NCBI RefSeq assembly: GCF_932526225.1
Contig: NC_064035.1
Location: forward strand, 2,789,501 to 2,853,500
Reading direction: 5' to 3'
Length of the DNA stretch: 64,000 bases
Origin: Nematostella vectensis
Taxonomy: Eukaryota > Cnidaria > Anthozoa > Actiniaria > Edwardsiidae
A program made the position numbers and the translations under genes. The notes under the pieces were generated by a model. It had not been told where the DNA came from. It saw only the letters and a list, made by a program, of their open reading frames with translations, and ran no database searches. Positions 34,401 to 45,658 of the stretch are shown piece by piece (the first letter of the stretch is position 1; the number at the start of each line of letters is the position of its first letter).

Positions 34401-37400
34401 TATAACCACACAGGTCTACTTGTTACACCTTATAACCCCATATAACCACACAGGTCTACTTGTTACACCTTATAACCACATATAACTACACAGGTCTACT
34501 TGTTACAACTCATAACCCCATATAACCACACAGGTTTACTTGTTACACCTTATAACCCCATATAACCACACAGGTCTACTTGTTACAACTCACAACCCCA
34601 TATAACCACACAGGTTTACTTGTTACACCTTATAACCCCATATAACCACACAGGTTTACTTGTTACACCTATAACCCAATATTACCATACAGGTACTCAC
34701 CACGCCTTCTTGTTGAGCATTCTCCTGTTCGGCCTTTTGAAGTTTTATTATTTAACTCACAACCCCATATAACCACACAGGTCTACTTGTTACACCTCAC
34801 AACCCCATATAACCACACAGGTCTACTTGTTACACCTTATAACCCCATATAACCACACAGGTCTACTTGTTACACCTCACAACCCCATATAAGCACACAG
34901 GTCTACTTGTTACACCTTATAACCACATATAAACACACAGGTCTACTTGTTACACCATATATCCACATATAACCACACAGGTCTACTTGTTACACCTTAT
35001 AACCACATATAACCACACAGGTTTACTTGTTAAACCTTATAACCCCATATAACCACACAGGTCTACTTGTTACACCTCACAACCCCATATAACCACACAG
35101 GTCTACTTGTTACACCTTAAAACCACATATAACCACACAGGTCTACTTGTTACACCTTATAACCCCATATAACCACACAGGTTTACTTGTTACACCTCAT
35201 AACCACATATAACCACACAGGTCTACTTGTTACAACTCATAACCCCATATAACCACACAGGTCTACTTGTTACACCTCACAACCCCATATAACCACACAG
35301 GTCTACTTGTTACACCTCATAACCACACAGGTCTACTTGTTACACCTTATAACCACATATAACCACACAGGTCTACTTGTTACAACTCATAACCCCATAT
35401 AACCACACAGGTCTACTTGTTACACCTCACAACCCCATATAACCACACAGGTCTACTTGTTACACCTCATAACCACACAGGTCTACTTGTTACACCTTAT
35501 AACCACATATAACCACACAGGTCTACTTGTTACAACTCATAACCCCATATAACCACACAGGTCTACTTGTTACACCTTATAACCCCATATAACCACACAG
35601 GTCTACTTGTTACACCTTATAACCACATATAACTACACAGGTCTACTTGTTACAACTCATAACCCCATATAACCACACAGGTTTACTTGTTACACCTTAT
35701 AACCCCATATAACCACACAGGTCTACTTGTTACAACTCACAACCCCATATAACCACACACGTTTACTTGTTACACCTTATAACCCCATATAACCACACAG
35801 GTTTACTTGTTACACCTATAACCCAATATTACCATACAGGTACTCACCACGCCTTCTTGTCGAGCATTCTCCTGTTCGGCCTTTTGAAGTTTTATTCTAA
35901 AGTCATTAATTTGTCGACTGAATTCTCCTAGAAATAGAGACAAGACATAATAATATGGTAATTTATCTGATGCGTGGTAAATATACAACCATTGCATAAT
36001 GTGAGTGGGAAAGCTTACTTCTTAGTTCCTCAAGGTCAGCAGTGATCGTCTTTGGCATTTCAAAGTCTTCTCTTCTCAGACTGCTGACTTCTTCTTGGAG
36101 CTTTTTAATCTAACAAAAAGATAGATGCAAAGTTCTATGAAACAACATTATATCCATTAGGAATGATGCTTACTGTAATTAAGGGGACAAATCATTTTGG
36201 AATGATGTAACAATGCCGCATTCGATTGGGCAAGCACCTACTGTATATCTATTGGGAATGATTTTACAGATCAGTTGGAACTGGTTCAATAGACACCCAC
36301 TGACACACTTATTGTATTGACAAGGCACACGAGCAGAATGGTGCTAAGTAGGTTACCTGTGCAACAAGCACCTCTCTATCATCGGTCACAGATGGTTGCA
36401 TGCTACTTGAGCGTTGACTGTCAGACCTGCTACGACTTTCAGAAAAACTACTTTTTTCTGAAAAAGGAAAAAGAGTAAGGAAAGAAATTTTATTTTATTG
36501 TTTAATATTTTATTGAGACCTGATAGCTTGCCTCTTCAATATTATGTACCACATATAAACATATGTACAGTAATATTTGTAAAGTGTATAGGGGTGGGGA
36601 ATTTATTGTGCTATCTTGATCTATGTGGGCCCCATTAAAGCCTCAACCTCTAGGGTTTGACATCTGGGGGTTGGCACTCATGTGCAAGCCTACTACAAGC
36701 CAACTACATCAGAAATATTTTAAAATGTTCCTTATATGAACTTTTTTCGTGAGCTATAAGCATTTAATGCATGATGCATACTGTACCTGATCCAGATTCA
36801 TCTATTGTAGAGCCTTCCCTCAGTGACTCAAAAACATTAATTTCATCTTTGTTGCTTTCTGAATTATCTTCATACAAATTCAGGCCACGCTCCTACAAAC
36901 AATAGGTAATAGGAAATAGCGTCCTGAATGCCATAATTCTCAACAATTCAGTGTTATCTAAAACAGTTAAACAAACAGCTACTTACAGCAAGCCAGTTAT
37001 CTCTGTATTCTATTGCATCTTTTAATCTCTGTATTTCAGATTCATTGTCTTTTATCTGTCTCTGGTATTTCTCTGCTTCCTGTTGAAAATAACATAAGGT
37101 AATTACTCTTTATTACAAATGACATATATCAATTGAATGATTTACTATAAATTACCCATAAACTTACCCTTGTTTTATCCTTCAACTCAACTTTTACTTC
37201 ACATGATATTTCCTCTTCTTCACTCAACCTTAAGACAATACAAAACATTGGTTTCAGACTGTTTTTTTAACATGACCCTCCCACCCAAACCAATAAAAAA
37301 AAAAACAACAACAATCAAAATGTATCATCGGCCATATCTTTCAGGGCCTCAAACATCAGCCCTTCCTGTACCTTGGATATCCATATGCCATCTATTCCTA

Positions 37401-40400
37401 GACCTTGGATTTCCATATGCCATCTATTCCTGTACCTTGGATATCTATATGCCATCTATTCATGTACCTAAGATATCCTTATGCCATCTATTTCTGTACC
37501 TTAGATATCCATATGCCATCTATTCCTGTACCTTGGATATCCATATGCCATCTATTCCTGTATCTTAGATATCCATATGCCATCTATTCATGTACCTAAG
37601 ATATCCTTATGCCATCTATTTCTGTACCTTAGATATCCATATGCCATCTATTCCTGTACCTTGGATATCCATATGCCATCTATTCCTGTACCTTGGATAT
37701 CCATATGCCATCTATTCCTGTACCTTGGATATCCATATGCCATCTATTCCTGTATCTTAGATATCCATATGTCATCTATTCCTGTACCTTGGATATCCTT
37801 ATGCCATCTATTTCTGTACCTTAGATGTCCATATGCCATCTATTCCTGTACCTTGGATATCCATATGCCATCTATTCCTGTATCTTAGATATCCATATGA
37901 CATCTATTCCTGTACCTTGGATATCCATATACCATCTATTCCTGTACCGTAGATATCCATATGCCATCTATTCCTGTACCTTATATATCCATATGCCATC
38001 TATTCCTGTACCTTGGATATCCATATGCCATCTGTTCCTGTACCTTCGATATCCATATGACATCTATTCCTGTACCTTGTATATCCATATGCCATCTATT
38101 CCTGTACCTTGGATATCCATATGACATCTATTCCTGTACCTTGGATATCCATATGAAATCTACTCCTGTACCTTAGATATCCATATGCCATCTATTCCTG
38201 TACCTTAAATATCTATATGCCATCTATTCCTGTACCTTGTATATCCATATGCCATATATTCCTGTACCTTGGATATCCATATGCCATCTATTCCTGTACC
38301 TTAGATATCTATGCCATCTATTCCTGTACCTTGGATATCAATATGCTATTTATTCCTGGGCCTTAGATATCCATATGCCATCTATTCCTGTACCTTAGAT
38401 ATCTATGTTATCTATTCCTGTACCTAATATATCCTTATGCCATCTATTCCTGTACCTTGGATATCCATATGCCATCTATTCCTGTACCTTGGATATCCAT
38501 ATGCCATCTATTCCTGTACCTTGGATATCATTATGCCATCTATTCCTGTACTTTAGATATCCATATGCCATCTATTCCTGTACCTTGATATCCATATGCC
38601 ATCTATTCCTGTACCTTGGATATCCATATGCCATCTATTCCTGTACCTTGGATATCCATATGCCATCTATTCCTGTACCTTGGATATCATTATGCCATCT
38701 ATTCCTGTACTTTAGATATCCATATGCCATCTATTCCTGTACCTTGGAATACTATTCCTTGCATGGCCTTAGATTCCCAGACACCATCACTTTCTTTATG
38801 TTCGATGCCCAGATACTATTCCTTGCATGGCCTTAGATACCCGACACCATCACTTTCTTTATGTTCGATGCCCAGATACTATTCCTTGCATGGCCTTAGA
38901 TACCCTGACACCATCACTTTCTTTATGTTCGATGCCCAGATACTATTCCTTGCATGGCCTTAGATACCCTGACACCATCACTTTCTTTATATTAGACACC
39001 CAGATACTATTCCTTGCATGGCCTTAGATACCCTGACACCATCACTTTCTTTATCTTTGACATCCAGATACTATTCCTTGCATGGCCTTAGATACCTAGA
39101 TCTTATCTTAGATGCCCAGATACTATACCTTCCATTGCCTTAGATACCCTGACACCATCACTTTCTTTATATTAGACATCCAGATACTATTCCTTGCATG
39201 GCCTTAGATACCCTGACACCATCACTTTCTTTATATTAGACACCCAGATACTATTCCTTACATGGCCTTAGATACCCTGACACCATCACTTTCTTTATCT
39301 TTGATGCCCAGATACCATTCCTTGCATGGCCTTAGATACCCTGACACCATCACTTTCTTTATCTTAGATGCCCAGATCTTATTCCTTGCATGGCCTTAGA
39401 TGCCAAATACCATCACTTTCTTTATCTTAGATGCCCAGATATAATTCTTTGCATGGTCTTAGATGCCAAATAGAGACAGACGACATCAACCCATACATTC
39501 ACAGATTGTAAAATCAAGTTATTTACCTGTCTTTAAGGCAATCCACTTGGTAAAGCAACGCCTGCTTTTCATTGTCAAGTTGGGCTATGGAGACCATGTT
39601 TTTTCTATATTTTTCTTCCAGATCATGTAGTGACTCCTGGTTAGAAATATAAAAAAGGATGCATCATGTAAGAATCACAAGGCCCTTGCTTTGGGTAGGA
39701 TTATTTCAAAGTAATTAAAGAGGCCATTCGCACCATCTTATTCTTTCTCAAGTCAAAGTCACACAAATCTGCATCTCCACTGACAAATTCAATAAAAAAA
39801 TTTAGCAGACTTCAATAATGATGATTATTTTGAAATAGACTGTTGTTTTTTCAAATCTAAAGCAGTAGTTGATTGTCATTCTTTACTGTGAAATACTGTT
39901 GGCACATTATGGTGCAAATTACCAACAAGCCTTAAAATCAATTTTACCTGGACGGATCGAAGTGCTTTTTCTGGCACCATTGGACCATTGGCCTCTGGGC
40001 ATTTCTGGTCATCTTTAGGGATGCTGGGACTTGCTCCAGAGGAGATGGAACGACCAATTGGTACCTGAGGTATAGAACAACGCAATGTCTAATCATACAC
40101 AAACAACTTCAAGACTCTGGAGGCATTAAAAACACAGTTCAAGTAATCAGACCAAGAGTTCAAGTTATATGGATAAGTTAAAAATATAATTTCAATTACT
40201 TAAATAAATAAATAAATCTGAAATGTTCGTGTAAAAATATTAGTACATTTATTCCCCCAAGGTAATATTTAGGTACTTTAGACAAAGACAAGCTATTGGG
40301 TTTCAAGTTGAGAAGAAAGAAAGGTTTCCTATCAATGAAGTGATAAAAAGAGCATTCATTCTAGATCTCAATAGGGCTTCTGGAATTACGTGCTTGTGTG

Positions 40401-43400
40401 GAAGTGCGTAATTTGGCTTTTTCATCGTAATCCGCATAATCCACAAATTTTCGCGTAATCCCACGTAATTCTGCTAAATTTTGAAAGAAAAATAATTTAA
40501 TTGCACAGCTGATGTATTCTTTTAGGGTTCTTACCTCTATTTCTCGTAAAAAAAGAAAGATATTCTTGGTAAGAGTGCGATATTTTGAACTGAATTTCGA
40601 AAACGAATAAAATGACTAGGAGTTCTTTGCTAAACCACGAAGGCCTAGGACTAACAATAAAATACCTTTTTTTAATTGGCTAGGAGCCAATGAAAACCTG
40701 CCTAAGATATTTTCACGCAAAAAATAACCTTTTCAAGTTATTTCGTGCTTTTCTTTGGTACAAATTGTAGATTGGGCGCAACAGTTGATATTCCGTGTAA
40801 TTTAGCACGTAATTCAGTAAAAAATCCCGCAAAATATTGATTTTTAAAGAAACTTGTATTGCAAAATCCCGCGTAATTTAGCATGTAATGATTGATTTTT
40901 CGAGTAAGTTAGCAAAGAATCCCATGGAATTTTGAGTTTTTTTCCGTGCAATTCCAGAAGCACTGTCTCATTAAAAATTGAACCTGCAATCTCTAAATAT
41001 CAGGTACAAAGCACAGAAAGAAAAGTTTATAAATGGAAAAATGCTCTACCCACCGGCGTAGCCAGGATTTTTAACAGGAGGGGGCCCCCTGGGACTTTCA
41101 CAGCATTTTCTCTTGTATTTTAGATAATGTCTCGTACATTTACTGTATTTTTGGCTGCTAAAAGGGGGGCGCAAGCCCCCCCTGGCTACGCCCCTGCTAA
41201 TTTCATGGGTTTGATTGACGACAGATTTATAAATGACTTTTTAAATAGTTCTATGGAGTGGTCCTAACCTTCTTCTTGCCAGAGCTGTCATCCACTTGAA
41301 ATTGTTTATCAAGCTCATCTTCGGCCTGTACAAGCAAAAAACAAGATTAAGTTTGTTTACAATAGACTCAGGAGGATGCATATACTACTCAAAGCCAGTG
41401 CAGGGGGGGGGGGGGGGGCATTTTCAGAAATTATAAGGAAATGACTGTAGGGGCATACCCATTAAGTCTCTGTATCATCCCCCCTCCCCCAATATTTTGT
41501 TCTTACAGTACAACCTTAGTCAATGTCTTAATTACTTGATCGATTAAGTTCAGTTTTGATACAATTTGATACTAGGGATTTCCTGGAAATCTGCTAAATA
41601 TTTACACTGATGCAGTTTTGGTTTTAACAGGCTCATATGAAATTTTACCTCTTTCTGTTGCCTCTCTAGTTCTTTCATGCGTATGGTCCGGGCTTCTGCT
41701 CTGGCTGCACGTTTAGATGCTAGTCTAGCCTCAGCCTGATAAAGAAAGAAAACAAGAACAAATCAAATAACTTTAGATACATTAAAATCTCAGCTTGCAG
41801 AGTTATTCCTTTCTATGTTACCCATGATAACCTGTGGTTTCAACACATGGATTTGCATGGTTAAACATTATATGAAATGGGTGTAGAGCTGAAGCAACTT
41901 TTTGCTACTACAAACTATTTATTATCAAAGACACCAAATCTTACCATGATTGTGTCTTCAATAATGAAAGATGACTATATAGGGGGAAGAAAGCATGTCA
42001 CTTAAATTGCTTTGCAATTGGAATGGGAATCTTTGTATAAAAGAAAATATGCCTTTTGTATGTGAAAGATTCATATAAGTAATAAACAGAAAAACTGCTA
42101 AATAACAACTAGAAACATTGTTTGCAAGACAAAAGAACAGACACCAGCACAGACAAGCATTTAAATACATAGCAAACCTCCATTGTCATGCTGATTTTAC
42201 TAGGAATCACTCCTTAGTCTAATCAGTCATGTACAAATGAAGAGAGAATTATTCAGCACAACTCAACCCCTAAGTCATTCCCATCCAAACTAATCTAGCC
42301 TCTATGTACAAGTTAATTTCCTAGTTATAAGTTGACAGTTGACCTTAGTAAATGGTGGTAATTTACTGATCTATTATTGCAAGGTCTCCTACAGGGCATC
42401 TTTATTACAAGTAAAAATAAAATTCTTAAGTTATTAGACAGCTAGGCAACAAATCTAGTCTGGTGGAACAGGAATACACCTTCTCTGCTTCACTGCATTC
42501 TTCCATAATTAAAATATTGGTAAAAAATATGCACATTAAAATAATGTTGCTTTTGTTTGTGGACAGTATTTAATAAATTTGCTATATGCAATTTTTAAAA
42601 TAAAAAAATATTTTGGTTTGTAAAAGTATTCCCAAGCCTTCTAAAAGATCTGTGTAACATTTAAGGGCTGTTGATCTTAGATATTCATAAGTTGTGATAA
42701 CAAATAGCATGCCTCATGATAAAATGCAAAGAATTCTTTGGGCTAATTTGATAATCCATTGCAAACACAGAATGTACTATAAAGAACTCGAAGTAAATTT
42801 GTACTTTCTATTCCAGAATACATTTTTTCAACAATGATCCATTCTTCCGTTAAACAGTTTATTCTAACTTACAACTCCTTCAATATGTCAAAACATGAAA
42901 ATGCACAAAATAGCAATTCTGTACTTAAAAGTACAGAATCATACAGAGATACTACAAAGGAAGAACAGATTAAGCCCTCTGGGTGAAAAATATGTGCCTG
43001 AGTGTGTCCTACAATAAATAATTGTCTTTCTATATAAAAAAGGTTATTGCTCAAATTATTTGATCCAACTGCCTTTCAAGATAGGTAACATCACAATGGA
43101 CGTACGACCCGAACACGAAGACACGAGAAAATTGTTCAGAAACATAGAACAATCTTTGGGAATTGCAGATTTGATATTTTTTATAATTTCTTACAAGCTA
43201 TAGAGAGATAATAACGCTTATCTATTTTTGCGTTCGATTGAAGGGTAGTGAAGTAAAACCGTCCAAAGCCCAGCCCACACTCCAGACGAACCGTTCACGA
43301 TACAAGATCAAATTTTAATGATTGCACACAAAATAAATTTGGCTGATGCAAATAATCTGAAGCAACAAAAACCCTTACTGTCAAAATATTATAATTAAAA

Positions 43401-43579
43401 CCAAAGGGGCTATAACAATAAAGATTTGACACACAAGAAATGCTATTTAGTTTACGATTCTATAGTTTAACTTGTGTAGTTGCTCTTACCTCACAAGCGA
43501 TCTGATTAAGTGCCTGGTCTTCAGAGGCAGACGATGCCGTCCTGGCTAGCCTGCCTCTCCTTGCTGCATGTGAAGCCAT
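28446..43579 (-). CDS. LRRFIP2: LRRFIP1/LRRFIP2-family coiled-coil protein (Flightless-I LRR interactor), 399 aa
   Basis: Fourteen coding exons with matching phases (1,200 nt): 43490-43579, 41649-41735, 41269-41325, 39948-40064, 39527-39636, 37168-37228, 36987-37079, 36787-36892, 36357-36457, 36019-36109, 35848-35927, 29037-29090, 28860-28910 and 28446-28547. The N-terminus ([40 protein letters not shown]) is the diagnostic LRRFIP block. The middle has a Ser-rich stretch ([18 protein letters not shown]). Coiled coils flank it ([66 protein letters not shown]). Family members bind Flightless-I and the Wnt/TLR adaptors. LRRFIP1 versus LRRFIP2 is not resolved. Alternative exons are possible, as in vertebrates. 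Introns carry several satellite arrays. Confidence 0.93.
32203..32282 (-). pseudogene. Duplicated partial LRRFIP exon plus donor inside the satellite, copy A
   Basis: 32234-32282 matches 35848-35896, the 3' 49 bp of the real LRRFIP exon, with one difference (TTGTTGAGC versus TTGTCGAGC). The donor GTGAGTAC and ~25 bp of intron (to 32203) are included. The exon's 5' part and acceptor are missing; ATTTAACTCACAACC of the satellite joins directly. Confidence 0.9.
34670..34749 (-). pseudogene. Duplicated partial LRRFIP exon plus donor inside the satellite, copy B
   Basis: 34701-34749 has the same 49 bp, the same breakpoint and the same C-to-T difference as copy A, exactly 2,467 bp away. The exon piece was therefore captured once and then amplified with the satellite. 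Confidence 0.9.
37360..38745. repeat. 32 bp tandem array, ~43 units, in an LRRFIP intron
   Basis: The unit is CCTTGGATATCCATATGCCA plus TCTATTCCTGTA (32 bp), with TTAGATATC variants. It is contiguous, with no spacers. Open frames reading YPYAIYSCT-type peptides are artefacts. It lies between the exons 39527-39636 and 37168-37228. Confidence 0.95.
38745..39470. repeat. ~64 bp tandem array, ~11 units, abutting the 32 bp array
   Basis: The unit is GATACTATTCCTTGCATGGC, CTTAGATACCCTGACACCAT, CACTTTCTTTATGTTCGATG, CCCA. It starts where the 32 bp array stops, at a shared CTATTCCT core (CCTTGGAATACTATTCCTTG near 38740). It is in the same LRRFIP intron. Confidence 0.93.
41051..41196 (+). mobile_element. 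hAT-like MITE, copy 3, in an LRRFIP intron
   Basis: A 146 bp element beginning CACCGGCGTAGCCAGG and ending CCTGGCTACGCCCCTG. The interior ATAATGTCTCGTACATTTAC matches the copies at 5816 and 12336. The flanks CTACC and CTAAT agree at three of five bases, an eroded duplication. Confidence 0.75.
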
Positions 43580-44720
43580 CGTGTCAGTGCCAAGGGATAT
43601 TATATGGAGGAAATCTGGTAGAATCGCTTGTTGTAAACTTGAGCAGTCAATGTGCCGGTGTAATAACTTGTCCCAATCTTACATCTGTTTACACCAAGTA
43701 AGCGACTATAGCACTGTGAGCCGGCTGTCTAGCATGTAACACAGTGTCTAGAGTGATGATTTTGCTTTGCTTACTTCGTGAAGTGATCTTAGAGCGATTT
43801 TAAAGGCTGTAGAATCTAGTATTTGCGAACGATTCCCAGCTTTCCGCCATGGTTGAATATCTACGGAATCCATCGACAAGCGAGTTAGCGCATGCGCCTA
43901 GACCGATAAGTGTGCACGCTGCCCGATAACAACAGGCTCAATCTTATATTAGCTGGGAGCGGAGCTCGAAAACCAAAGAAAAAATCGCGTCCCGGGGATG
44001 GATAGGCATAAGATCGTAGAGAATATGGTTACAGTAACAACTATTTTCAGGAGCGTAGTGAGGTTTTTTTTCGGTTCAGCGCCCGGTCACCGCCGGACTG
44101 GTATGCCTTGCCTACACTCCGGGACAAGTTCAAGAACGTATTTTATTTTAAGTTAGACGTGCATCATGAAGAGGAAATTTCAATGAAATCGATGTATCGA
44201 TACCGAGGATATTTTTTCATACATTTTACTTTACTGTATTCTAAATACCGTATACTCTTTATCTAGGAATGAGGGTTCCGTTGCGCACTCGCAGTTCTTT
44301 TTTTTTAGCTTTTGCGCCCAAACGACGGTGGAGGCAGGATGCCAATGATACAAAATGTATTATTATCCCGAAACTCCGAAAACAGTAATTTCCGTATAAA
44401 CCCACTAGCAGGCTATTCCGTTGTTGTTCATGATGGGAGGTCAGAGGCGGATTTTAGGGGTGGGCTGAGAGGGCCCCGGCAGCCCGATTTTCAGATATTT
44501 GGCTTCAAAACATCCTCAAATATATTATTTTTCTCGCGAGTGAAACGTTAGAGCAAAATACCCCTGGGTTTCAGAGGATGGCTTCAAAATAACAAGTGAT
44601 ATAAGGAAATACACGGAAGAACGTTGAATCCGGCCCCCTTCTATGAAACTCTTGCTTCGGCCCCCTCTTTTTTGGAGCTCCGAATATGCCGACAAACAAA
44701 TGTTTACTTACTACACCCAT
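43580..44720. promoter_or_regulatory. 5' flank of LRRFIP up to the Polinton
   Basis: No coding sequence was recognised. The probable 5' UTR/promoter of the minus-strand LRRFIP gene lies just right of 43579, but no clear TATA box was seen. GTCAGAGGCGGATTTTAGGG at about 44441 resembles the end of a hAT-type element, without a matching other end. G/C-rich tracts increase towards 44720. Confidence 0.4.
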
Positions 44721-44950
44721 GGGGGGGGACTGGGTACTTTCATAGACACCGAAACGCCCCTCCGGGCCTCCCAGCCCCATTTTAGGCTTGGGAGGTGCGC
44801 TGGGCCCCTCTGACCCCCCCCCCCCTTCCCCCCCCCCCATCCCCCAGCCCCATTTTAGGCTTGGGAGGTGCGCTGGGCCCCTCCGACCCCCCCAGCCCCA
44901 TTCCAGGCTTGGGAGGCGCGGCGCGCCCCTCCGAGCCCCCCAGCCCCGTC
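44721..44950 (+). repeat. Polinton left terminal region with internal sub-repeats
   Basis: AGCCCCATTTTAGGCTTGGG plus AGGTGCGCTGGGCCCCTC is present at about 44772 and 44847. A third, diverged copy starts near 44901 (AGCCCCATTCCAGGCTTGGG). C tracts separate the copies. The first ~105 bp are the inverse of the right end. A further end-like sequence, GACTGGGGCCTTTCATAGAA, occurs at 45134, inside the element. Confidence 0.75.
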
Positions 44951-44967
44951 TTATGCAGATGAGGCCC

Positions 44968-45090
44968 CGCGTAGATTGATAATTGCTAATTATCAATCTA
45001 CGTCGGGACCAATTCGCGTAGATTAATAATTGGCAATTATCAATCTACGTCGGGACCACCTCGCGTAGATAAATAATTAGCAATGGTTAG
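44968..45090. other. Tandem hairpins next to the Polinton left end
   Basis: GTAGATTGATAATT-GCT-AATTATCAATCTAC (44971-45001) is a perfect 14 bp stem with a 3 nt loop. A second hairpin at 45018-45048 (GTAGATTAATAATT, GGC, AATTATCAATCTAC) has one mismatch. A decayed third starts at 45065. The period is 47 bp, with CGTCGGGACCA between the hairpins. Confidence 0.8.
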
Positions 45091-45214
45091 CAATCATTAA
45101 TCCGCTGTCTATCAACACTCCGTAGGGTGGCGGGACTGGGGCCTTTCATAGAAACGAGTGGGAACCTTGCAATTAGACCCCCGTCTGTCCTGTAGTATAC
45201 CGAGCATTCGAAGG

Positions 45215-45616
45215 ATGAAGTGCGGAAAAGATTACTGCGGGTGGCTAAAGGTTGGCCATGCAGACACGTGCGGCCAGAGGTGCATGGACACCTACTGCAA
45301 GATGCACCTCCAAAGGCTCCGTAAGGGCAGCCCCCTCGCCGTGCCGTGCAGGATCTGCGGCATGGGGACGCAGTCGGAGACGCGGTTGTGTCGCCCCTGC
45401 GGAGCGAATCGTGTAGGGCAGAGGATGCGCGGCACCGAGAGGCGCGCTCGGGAATGGTTCGCACTCGTCTTGTCTGACATCGCAGCCCGCGATACGGGCA
45501 ATTTGAGACTGGGTGGCACAAGGCATACCCAAACACTCGTCCCGCCGGCTGTGATACGGGCAATTAGAGACTGGGTGGCACAAGGCATACCCAAACACTC
45601 GTCCCGCCGGCTGTGA
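45215..45616 (+). CDS. Cys-rich zinc-ribbon-like Polinton protein (3' end altered by repeats)
   Basis: The start at MKCGKDYCG is the first ATG of the open frame and ends a non-coding leader. Cysteine pairs suggest zinc binding: CGKDYC, CGQRCMDTYCKMH, CRICGMG and CRPCG. An Arg/Glu-rich helix follows (MRGTERRAREWFALVLSDIA). From about 45491 the frame runs into three copies of a 62 bp repeat, so the last ~40 residues are probably not original. Its role is unknown; such small Cys-rich proteins are common next to PolB in Polintons. Confidence 0.6.
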   Translation: MKCGKDYCGWLKVGHADTCGQRCMDTYCKMHLQRLRKGSPLAVPCRICGMGTQSETRLCRPCGANRVGQRMRGTERRAREWFALVLSDIAARDTGNLRLGGTRHTQTLVPPAVIRAIRDWVAQGIPKHSSRRL

Positions 45617-45657
45617 TACGGGCAATTAGAGACTGGGTGGCACAAGGCATACCCAAA
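45491..45657. repeat. 62 bp tandem triplication in the Polinton
   Basis: Copies start GATACGGGCAATTTGAGACT (45491), GATACGGGCAATTAGAGACT (45553) and the same at 45615. Each continues GGGTGGCACAAGGCATACCC. Sixty-two is not a multiple of three, so the frame changes between copies. It lies at the junction between the zinc-ribbon-like gene and the polymerase gene. Confidence 0.92.
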
Positions 45658-45658
45658 C

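Larger units (their letters stand above)
29560..35835. repeat. 40 bp satellite, ~155 units, in an LRRFIP intron
   Basis: The unit is ACACAGGTCTACTTGTTACA plus CCTTATAACCACATATAACC, with variants CCTCACAACC and CCATATAACC, and short 20-24 bp units (CATAACCACAGAGG). Long-range blocks repeat. For example, the ACAGAGGTCT doublet recurs near 29802, 30951 and 33419. The segment carrying the exon piece repeats 2,467 bp apart. It lies between the exons 35848-35927 and 29037-29090. Confidence 0.97.

Noticed and set aside
37137-39027. Overlapping frames reading YPYAIYSCT-type repeats
   Set aside because: Low-complexity translation of the 32 and 64 bp arrays within an LRRFIP intron.
44571-44996. 141-codon Gly/Arg-rich minus-strand frame
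   Set aside because: It spans the Polinton terminal repeat and G/C tracts and has no domain-like features.
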